This document shows, in pieces, positions 41,760 to 47,059 of a DNA stretch of 47,059 nt; position 1 is the first letter of the stretch, and the number at the start of each line of letters is the position of its first letter. The notes below the pieces were generated by a model. It was not told the origin of the DNA. It saw only the letters and a program-made list of their open reading frames with translations, and did no database searches. A program made the translations under genes and the position numbers. The stretch comes from an uncultured Bacteroides sp. (GTDB lineage: Bacteria; Bacteroidota; Bacteroidia; Bacteroidales; Bacteroidaceae), in NCBI GenBank assembly GCA_945607605.1, contig CALYZE010000014.1:1-47059 (forward strand), given 5' to 3'.

Positions 41760-42806
41760 CTATTGACCGTTTTTTACAGCGGTATAATGACGAAAACTTC
41801 TACCGAATGATGGTTCAATGAGATAAGGATTTTTGTCACTCATTTCAGGTGCTTTAACACCGGAATGAAGCAGGATCGGAGCCTCTTCAACAAATGCTTC
41901 GTCCCACAACTCAGCGTCAATGAAAGACTGTAACAGGATACTGCCCCCTTCTACCAATAACGATTGGAGTCCACGGGTGTATAATATTTCCATGATTTGA
42001 GGCAGAATGTTTTGCTGAAAGTCTATTGGAAGATATTCTACATTTGGTAAGGGTTCGTGCGGGCTTTCTGTAAATACAAGGGTGGGTATGCTACCGTCAA
42101 AAAGGTGTAGGGAAGTTGGCAGGGTTTGTTCTTTATCCAGAACAATGCGCACAGGAGAACTTCCGTGCCAATGACGTACATTTAAATGGGGGTTGTCTAG
42201 TTGAGCAGTGTGTGTACCAACCATGATAGCGCTGTGTTCTGACCGTCTTTTATGTGCCAACATGGATGTGTATGGACTGGATAGTAGTACCGGACTTCCA
42301 TCTGTACGGAAAAGGTCAATATATTTATCTGCTGATTCCGCCCATTTTAGCGTGATATAAGGACGGCGTAGCGCATGAAAAGTTATAAACCTGCGAATCA
42401 GATGCTGACATTCCTTTTCTAATACTCCTACAATGACCTCTCTCCCGGCATCTTTCAGCTTCTGGATGCCTCTGCCTGCCACTTTAGAAAACGGATCTTG
42501 GCAACCTATAACAATGCGGGGAATTTGTTTCTCTATGATCAAATCGGCACAAGGAGGGGTTTGCCCATAGTGAGAGCAAGGCTCTAAGCTTACGTAAATG
42601 GTAGATCGTTTTAAAAGTGATGGATCTTTCACCGATCGGATCGCATGGATCTCGGCATGCGCTTCTCCATAATGTATGTGATAGCCTTCACCGATAATTT
42701 TTCCGTCACATACAATTACGGCCCCTACTATAGGGTTTGGAGCGGCATTGCATGAGCCGTTTTGTGCCAATTGAATGCAACGCCGCATGTATTTTTCTTC
42801 TTCCAT
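41760..42806 (-). CDS. ribD: Bifunctional riboflavin synthesis deaminase/reductase
   Basis: Deaminates then reduces the pyrimidine intermediate of riboflavin synthesis. The 348-residue protein has an N-terminal cytidine-deaminase-like domain with the zinc set HAE (His50, Glu52), PCSHYGQTPPC (Cys77, Cys86) and a C-terminal DHFR-like reductase domain from about 145 (ITLKWAESADKY, LVEGG). The frame is open 37 codons further up, across the prmC promoter, so I take the ATG at 42806. It is divergent from prmC with 54 bp between starts. Other rib genes are not in the window. Confidence 0.95.
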   Translation of the reverse strand: MEEEKYMRRCIQLAQNGSCNAAPNPIVGAVIVCDGKIIGEGYHIHYGEAHAEIHAIRSVKDPSLLKRSTIYVSLEPCSHYGQTPPCADLIIEKQIPRIVIGCQDPFSKVAGRGIQKLKDAGREVIVGVLEKECQHLIRRFITFHALRRPYITLKWAESADKYIDLFRTDGSPVLLSSPYTSMLAHKRRSEHSAIMVGTHTAQLDNPHLNVRHWHGSSPVRIVLDKEQTLPTSLHLFDGSIPTLVFTESPHEPLPNVEYLPIDFQQNILPQIMEILYTRGLQSLLVEGGSILLQSFIDAELWDEAFVEEAPILLHSGVKAPEMSDKNPYLIEPSFGRSFRHYTAVKNGQ

Positions 42807-42832
42807 TATGTTTTGTTCTTTTGGATTATTCT

Positions 42833-42840
42833 TACTTTTG
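42833..42840 (+). promoter_or_regulatory. Probable prmC-recX promoter, -7 box
   Basis: TACTTTTG followed by CAG, 20 bp upstream of the ATG at 42861; a TTTTG lies 17 bp upstream of it as a possible -33 element. Confidence 0.5.
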
Positions 42841-42860
42841 CAGAAAATATCCAAATCGTT

Positions 42861-43697
42861 ATGAATGTTACCGTTTCTCAAATTCGCAGTATCTTGCAAG
42901 CGTGTTACCCCAGACAAGAGGCTGCCAATCTTTCTCGCATTGTCTGTTGTGAAATGCTGGGGCAGAGTACGGTCGATTATTATCTGGGCAAAGATATAAC
43001 TTTATCCTTAAAAGAAGAGCAAGAATTGGATACCATTCTTACTCGTTTGTGTGATTTTGAGCCGATACAGTATGTACAAGGTGTAGCGAACTTCCTAGGG
43101 CGTACATTTCATGTGGCTCCCGGCGTACTGATTCCTCGTCCGGAAACAGAAGAGTTGGTAGAGCTTCTTTTGAAAGAACTGCCTGTGGATGCTCGGATTC
43201 TGGATGTTGGTACGGGAAGCGGATGTATTGCGATTTCTTTGTCAAAAGAATGGCCTAATGCACAGGTGGTGGCTTGGGATGTGTCGGAAGAAGCACTGAC
43301 CCTTGCTCGCGAAAACAACGATACTTTGCAAGCTTCGGTACAGTTCGTCTTATGCGATGTGCTGACTTGTGATCCAAGTGAAAAAGAACAATATGAGGTT
43401 ATAGTGAGTAATCCTCCTTATGTTCTGGATAAAGAAAAGCAAGACATGGAACGGAATGTGTTGGATTGGGAACCTTCTTTAGCTTTGTTTGTTCCTGATA
43501 CCGATCCACTTCTTTTTTATCGTCGCATTGCCGAACTTGGACGAGAGATGTTGGTAACAGGTGGTAAACTTTATTTTGAAATTAACCGGGCATTTGGAGA
43601 GGCGACTGTCGCTATGCTTTGTGAACAAGGTTACACGAATGCCCATATTCAAAAAGATATTTCCGGTAACGACCGGTTTGTGATTGCAGAACGATGA
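42861..43697 (+). CDS. prmC: Peptide chain release factor N5-glutamine methyltransferase
   Basis: Methylates the GGQ glutamine of release factors RF1/RF2 with S-adenosylmethionine. The 278-residue protein has an N-terminal helical domain (about 1-75), the SAM-binding ILDVGTGSGCIAI (113-125) and the catalytic NPPY (184-187) of N5-glutamine methyltransferases, preceded by IPRPETEELVE (91-101), a PrmC hallmark. The frame is open from 42762, but the -7 box at 42833-42840 requires the ATG at 42861. It overlaps recX by 4 bp. Confidence 0.95.
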   Translation: MNVTVSQIRSILQACYPRQEAANLSRIVCCEMLGQSTVDYYLGKDITLSLKEEQELDTILTRLCDFEPIQYVQGVANFLGRTFHVAPGVLIPRPETEELVELLLKELPVDARILDVGTGSGCIAISLSKEWPNAQVVAWDVSEEALTLARENNDTLQASVQFVLCDVLTCDPSEKEQYEVIVSNPPYVLDKEKQDMERNVLDWEPSLALFVPDTDPLLFYRRIAELGREMLVTGGKLYFEINRAFGEATVAMLCEQGYTNAHIQKDISGNDRFVIAER

Positions 43698-44173
43698 TTG
43701 AGATGACTGAAAAAGAAGCCTTGAACCGGGTAGCCGCTTATTGTGCTACGGCGGAACACTGTCGGGCAGAAATAGTAGAAAAGTTGCAACGGTGGGGGAT
43801 TGACTATTCAACCATAGACCGTGTTTTGCAGCGTTTGGAAGAAGAAAAGTACATTGATGAAGAACGCTTTTGTCGGGCTTTTATTCGCGATAAATATCGT
43901 TTTGCTAAATGGGGAAGAAGAAAAATAGGGCAGGCTCTACAATTGAAGAAAATATCTTTCGCAGTCTATAGCTCCTGTTTTGATGAGATTGATGAAGCTG
44001 AATATCTTTCCATTTTGCGTGATCTCTTGGCTTCAAAGCGGAAGAGTGTTCGTGCTGAAAACGAATTTGAATTAAATGGCAAATTAATACGTTTCGCTTT
44101 GAGTCGTGGCTTCGAAATGAGTGATATCCGTCACTGTATCGACGTTTCTGATGAAAATGAGTACCTTGAATGA
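43694..44173 (+). CDS. recX: RecX-family regulatory protein
   Basis: Modulator of RecA filaments. The 159-residue, highly charged helical protein carries the three-helix RecX repeats: AEIVEKLQRWGIDYSTIDRVLQRLEEEKYIDEERF region (about residues 20-54), then FAKWGRRKIGQALQLKKIS. The start overlaps the prmC stop (ATGA); an ATG three codons downstream is possible. No recA gene is near, as is common in Bacteroidetes. Confidence 0.88.
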   Translation: MIEMTEKEALNRVAAYCATAEHCRAEIVEKLQRWGIDYSTIDRVLQRLEEEKYIDEERFCRAFIRDKYRFAKWGRRKIGQALQLKKISFAVYSSCFDEIDEAEYLSILRDLLASKRKSVRAENEFELNGKLIRFALSRGFEMSDIRHCIDVSDENEYLE

Positions 44174-44215
44174 AAAATTATCGGCTTTCTCTTTTTTATT
44201 CTCGTTCCGTTTCCG

Positions 44216-44223
44216 TATTTTTG
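44216..44223 (+). promoter_or_regulatory. Probable pyrE promoter, -7 box
   Basis: TATTTTTG followed by CACC, 31 bp upstream of the pyrE ATG. Confidence 0.45.
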
Positions 44224-44254
44224 CACCATATTTATCATAATAGTTAGTTTTGCT

Positions 44255-44893
44255 ATGAAGACTTTAGAAAGATTGTTTGCAGAGAAGCTGCTGAAGATTA
44301 AAGCGATTAAACTACAACCGGCTAACCCTTTCACTTGGGCTTCCGGCTGGAAATCTCCGTTTTATTGTGATAATCGTAAAACCCTTTCTTATCCTTCTCT
44401 CCGTAATTTTGTAAAGATAGAAATTACGCGTCTGATTTTGGAACGTTTCGGACAGGTAGATGCGATTGCTGGCGTAGCAACTGGTGCTATTCCGCAAGGA
44501 GCTTTAGTAGCTGATGCATTAAATCTGCCGTTTGTATATGTACGCTCCACTCCGAAAGATCATGGATTGGAAAATTTGATTGAAGGTGAACTTCGCCCTG
44601 GTATGAAAGTGGTAGTTGTAGAAGATTTGATCTCTACCGGTGGAAGCAGTTTGAAAGCAGTGGAAGCGATTCGTCGTGACGGCTGTGAAGTGATTGGTAT
44701 GGTTGCGGCCTACACTTATGGTTTCCCGATTGCTGAAAAAGCTTTTAAGGATGCCAAGGTTCCTTTGGTTACATTGACCAACTACGAAGCGGTGATGGAA
44801 GTTGCATTACGTACCGGTTACATTGAGGAAGAAGATGTGGATACGCTGAACGAATGGCGTAAAGATCCTGCGCATTGGGAGCCTGCGAAATAA
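44255..44893 (+). CDS. pyrE: Orotate phosphoribosyltransferase
   Basis: Joins orotate to PRPP to give OMP in pyrimidine synthesis. The 212-residue protein has FTWASGWKSPFYCDNR (about residues 27-42) near the start, the Rossmann-like GVATGAIPQGALVAD segment and the PRPP-binding VVVVEDLISTGGSS motif. It has its own promoter and a possible terminator at 44931-44965. It is not linked to other pyr genes here. Confidence 0.97.
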   Translation: MKTLERLFAEKLLKIKAIKLQPANPFTWASGWKSPFYCDNRKTLSYPSLRNFVKIEITRLILERFGQVDAIAGVATGAIPQGALVADALNLPFVYVRSTPKDHGLENLIEGELRPGMKVVVVEDLISTGGSSLKAVEAIRRDGCEVIGMVAAYTYGFPIAEKAFKDAKVPLVTLTNYEAVMEVALRTGYIEEEDVDTLNEWRKDPAHWEPAK

Positions 44894-44930
44894 GATCTAT
44901 TTTAGATAATATATGTTTGACGAGAGGGCC

Positions 44931-44965
44931 ATTCGGATAGATTCTGTCCGGATAGTTCTTTTTTG
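44931..44965 (+). terminator. Possible terminator of pyrE
   Basis: ATTCGGATA and TGTCCGGAT pair over nine positions including three G-T wobbles, with a 5-base loop, then a T-rich tract (TTCTTTTTT). Confidence 0.45.
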
Positions 44966-44985
44966 TCTTTTAATACGATTGAATT

Positions 44986-45396
44986 ATGACGAAATTTGAG
45001 AGTGAAGTGAAGGTTATATCGGCTTCTCAAGAAGCTGTTTATGAAAAACTTTCCGACCTAAATAATTTGGAAAAAGTGAAAGATCGTTTGCCGGAAGATA
45101 AGGTGAAGAACTTGAGCTTTGATGCTGATAGCATGACCATCGAGGTGGCTCCCGTAGGGAAAATCACCCTACAGATTGTGGAAAAAGAACCTTGTAAGTG
45201 TATTAAGTTTGCTACAACCACTTCACCATTGCCGTTCAACTTATGGATACAGCTTGTACCGGTTACTGATAGCGAATGCAAAATGAAGCTGACCATTGGC
45301 ATGGAATTGAATCCGTTTATGAAAACCATGGTGCAGAAACCTTTGCAGGAGGGATTGGAGAAAATGGCAAATATGCTGGCAATGATACAATACTAA
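44986..45396 (+). CDS. SRPBCC/START-like small protein
   Basis: A 136-residue protein of the SRPBCC helix-grip fold. It starts with a strand and helix (SEVKVISASQEAVYEKLSDL), then alternating strands and a long C-terminal helix (about residues 108-133). These proteins bind hydrophobic ligands in a deep pocket; the ligand here is unknown. No catalytic motif is seen. It lies between pyrE and argH; its stop is 20 bp before the argH GTG, so it may be cotranscribed with argH. Confidence 0.8.
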   Translation: MTKFESEVKVISASQEAVYEKLSDLNNLEKVKDRLPEDKVKNLSFDADSMTIEVAPVGKITLQIVEKEPCKCIKFATTTSPLPFNLWIQLVPVTDSECKMKLTIGMELNPFMKTMVQKPLQEGLEKMANMLAMIQY

Positions 45397-45416
45397 TAAC
45401 TAATCAATCAAACAAC

Positions 45417-46757
45417 GTGACTCAGAAACTTTGGGAGAAATCCGTTCAGGTTAATAAAGAGATTGAACGCTTTACGGTGGGACGTGACCGTGAAATGGAT
45501 CTTTACTTGGCTAAGCATGATGTATTGGGCTCTATGGCACATATCACGATGCTTGAGAGTATCGGTCTGCTGACAAAAGATGAATTAGAGCAATTGATTG
45601 CTGAATTGAAGAATATTTATGCTACTGCCGAACGTGGAGAGTTTGTTATAGAGGAAGGCGTGGAAGACGTGCATTCGCAGGTGGAACTAATGCTGACTCG
45701 TAAATTAGGTGATGTCGGCAAAAAAATTCACAGCGGGCGTTCTCGCAATGATCAAGTTTTGCTTGACTTGAAACTTTTTACTCGTACGCAGATCAAGGAA
45801 ATTGCAATAGCCGTGGAACAGTTGTTTCATGTGCTTATTCGTCAGAGTGAACGTTATAAAAAGGTTTTGATGCCGGGATATACACATTTGCAGATTGCGA
45901 TGCCTTCTTCCTTCGGACTTTGGTTTGGTGCATATGCAGAGGGTCTTGTAGATGATATGTTATTCTTGCAGGCGGCTTTCAAAATGTGCAACCGCAATCC
46001 GTTGGGGTCTGCAGCTGGCTATGGCTCTTCTTTTCCGTTGAACCGCACCATGACTACTGATCTTTTGGGCTTCGACTCTTTAAATTATAATGTGGTCTAT
46101 GCTCAAATGGGACGCGGTAAGATGGAGCGTAATGTTGCTTTTGCTTTGGCAAGCATTGCTGGTACCATTTCTAAATTAGCTTTTGATGCTTGTATGTTCA
46201 ATAGTCAAAATTTCAATTTTGTGAAGTTACCGGATGACTGTACTACCGGTTCCAGCATTATGCCGCATAAAAAGAACCCGGATGTGTTTGAATTAACGCG
46301 TGCCAAATGTAACAAACTGCAATCTTTGCCACAGCAAATAATGATGATTGCCAATAATTTGCCTTCCGGTTACTTTCGTGACTTGCAGATTATAAAAGAG
46401 GTGTTCCTTCCGGCATTTCAGGAGTTAAAAGACTGCTTGCAGATGACCACTTACATCATGAATGAGGTTAAAGTGAACGAACAGATTTTGGATGATGATA
46501 AGTACCTGCTTATCTTTAGTGTGGAAGAAGTAAATCGTTTGGCTCGTGAAGGTATGCCTTTCCGTGATGCTTATAAGAAGGTTGGACTTGATATTGAAGC
46601 TGGAAAGTTTTCACATGACAAAGAGGTACATCACACACACGAAGGAAGTATCGGAAATCTCTGCAATGATGCAATTTCTGCATTGATGCAGCAGGTAGTA
46701 GATGGCTTTAGCTTCCATGGAATGGAAATGGCAGAAAAAGAATTGCTGGGCCGATAG
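45417..46757 (+). CDS. argH: Argininosuccinate lyase
   Basis: Last step of arginine synthesis: cleaves argininosuccinate to arginine and fumarate. The 446-residue fumarase/aspartase superfamily protein has VEDVHSQVE (about residues 82-90), HSGRSRNDQVLLD (about 105-117) and the mobile loop signature GSSIMPHKKNPD (about 277-288). The frame is open to 45276, inside the SRPBCC gene. The GTG at 45417 (VTQKLWEKS) gives the usual family length and a non-overlapping gene, so I use it. Start is GTG rather than ATG. Confidence 0.96.
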   Translation: MTQKLWEKSVQVNKEIERFTVGRDREMDLYLAKHDVLGSMAHITMLESIGLLTKDELEQLIAELKNIYATAERGEFVIEEGVEDVHSQVELMLTRKLGDVGKKIHSGRSRNDQVLLDLKLFTRTQIKEIAIAVEQLFHVLIRQSERYKKVLMPGYTHLQIAMPSSFGLWFGAYAEGLVDDMLFLQAAFKMCNRNPLGSAAGYGSSFPLNRTMTTDLLGFDSLNYNVVYAQMGRGKMERNVAFALASIAGTISKLAFDACMFNSQNFNFVKLPDDCTTGSSIMPHKKNPDVFELTRAKCNKLQSLPQQIMMIANNLPSGYFRDLQIIKEVFLPAFQELKDCLQMTTYIMNEVKVNEQILDDDKYLLIFSVEEVNRLAREGMPFRDAYKKVGLDIEAGKFSHDKEVHHTHEGSIGNLCNDAISALMQQVVDGFSFHGMEMAEKELLGR

Positions 46758-46807
46758 AATAAAGAGTCCAAGTCTCGCTTTGAGCACGATACTTTTTAAA
46801 GGAAATA

Positions 46808-46839
46808 TTTGGTAGAAACGAGGAAACTGTTTATCTTTG
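46808..46839 (+). promoter_or_regulatory. Promoter of the tRNA-Gly/tRNA-Leu unit
   Basis: TTTG (46808-46811), 20 bp, then TATCTTTG (46832-46839). This is a complete match to the Bacteroides consensus, ending 21 bp before the first tRNA. Confidence 0.7.
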
Positions 46840-46860
46840 CACCCGTTCTCCAAAACACCT

Positions 46861-46933
46861 GCGGAAATAGCTCAGTTGGTAGAGCATAACCTTGCCAAGG
46901 TTAGGGTCGCGAGTTCGAGTCTCGTTTTCCGCT
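46861..46933 (+). tRNA. tRNA-Gly (anticodon GCC)
   Basis: A 73-base cloverleaf: acceptor GCGGAAA/TTTCCGC, D-arm GCTC-AGTTGGTA-GAGC, anticodon stem TAACC/GGTTA with loop TTGCCAA (anticodon GCC), and T-loop GTTCGAGTC. No CCA is encoded. Reads GGC/GGU. Confidence 0.97.
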
Positions 46934-46947
46934 CTCCTTTATAGGAT

Positions 46948-47031
46948 GCTCGAATGGTGGAATGGTAGACACGAAGGACTTAAAATCCTTTGGCCATTGC
47001 GGCTGTGCGGGTTCAAGTCCCGCTTCGAGTA
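46948..47031 (+). tRNA. tRNA-Leu (anticodon UAA)
   Basis: An 84-base class II tRNA with acceptor GCTCGAA/TTCGAGT, anticodon stem AAGGA/TCCTT with loop CTTAAAA (anticodon TAA), and an extra arm (GGCCATTGCGGCT region) as in leucine tRNAs. T-loop is GTTCAAGTC. No CCA is encoded. It starts 14 bp after tRNA-Gly. Confidence 0.96.
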
Positions 47032-47059
47032 CGAGTATTCCTAATTAAAGCCTTGTAAG

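Noticed and set aside
42762-42860. N-terminal extension of prmC, with a hydrophobic stretch that resembles a signal peptide
   Set aside because: It covers the ribD start region and contains the prmC -7 box at 42833-42840; PrmC is cytoplasmic and begins at 42861.
42807-42917. N-terminal extension of ribD by 37 codons
   Set aside because: It would run through the divergent prmC promoter and its first codons, and RibD proteins begin near the MEEEKYM segment.
45276-45416. N-terminal extension of argH by 47 codons
   Set aside because: It lies in another frame of the SRPBCC gene and is absent from the ArgH family; GTG 45417 gives the expected length.
1-47059. CRISPR array, insertion sequence, prophage, integrase or toxin-antitoxin system
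   Set aside because: No regularly spaced repeats with spacers, no transposase or integrase motifs and no terminal inverted repeats were seen anywhere in the window.

Overview
The window is a contiguous stretch of core chromosome from a member of the Bacteroidales, most likely a Bacteroides species. Several signs agree. Promoter regions repeatedly carry the Bacteroidetes -7 box TAnnTTTG, and Shine-Dalgarno sites are weak or absent. There is a Bacteroidetes-type argF' (N-succinylornithine carbamoyltransferase), NigD-like and DUF6242 lipoproteins with acidic residues after the lipobox Cys, a Tat-type TldD, and a uppS-bamA-ompH-ompH block. I saw no insertion sequence, phage gene, CRISPR array, integrase or restriction system, so this is ordinary vertically inherited housekeeping DNA rather than an island.

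Layout. 57-7267: asd (-) diverges from an antiporter/tcdA/lolD-like run (+), which converges on a helix-hairpin-helix membrane protein and an SNF-type sodium symporter (-). 7371-13846: vanZ-like (+), murF (-), then folP-cdaA and tldD-tldE (+), covering folate, cyclic di-AMP and peptide-processing functions. 13849-16934: two GNAT-fold proteins and lrgB-lrgA (-). 17319-21129: pta-ackA and an exported alkaline phosphatase (+). 21225-24858: lpxH, a DUF59 protein, radC, a GT2 glycosyltransferase and efp (-). 25061-30427: rpmH, then a tightly packed run of PASTA protein, rluD, ddl, acyltransferase, NigD-like lipoprotein and rhodanese lipoprotein (+). 30481-35474: argF', proA-proB-DUF2007 and murI (-). 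35636-42806: two OmpH/Skp chaperones, bamA, uppS, a DUF6242 lipoprotein and ribD (-). 42861-47031: prmC-recX, pyrE, an SRPBCC protein, argH, then tRNA-Gly(GCC) and tRNA-Leu(UAA) (+).

Functional threads. Envelope building is strongly represented: murF, ddl, murI, uppS, lpxH, bamA, the two Skp-like chaperones, a lone LolD-type ATPase, a PASTA protein and an acyltransferase. Amino-acid synthesis (asd, proA, proB, argF', argH), pyrimidine, riboflavin and folate synthesis, and acetate metabolism (pta-ackA) fill most of the rest. Translation-linked genes include efp, rpmH, rluD, prmC, tcdA and the two tRNAs.

I did not find a clear undescribed multi-gene system. The best leads are the nested-hairpin tandem repeat in the 455-bp gap at 34174-34628, the Tyr/Asn-rich insert in the BamA barrel, the divergent lrgAB / pta-ackA arrangement with a structured spacer, the Tat signal on TldD but not on its partner, and a PASTA protein with no kinase, encoded just upstream of ddl. 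Eleven start codons were moved from the longest possible reading frame to an internal start, using promoter position, neighbour overlap and family length; each entry gives the reason.
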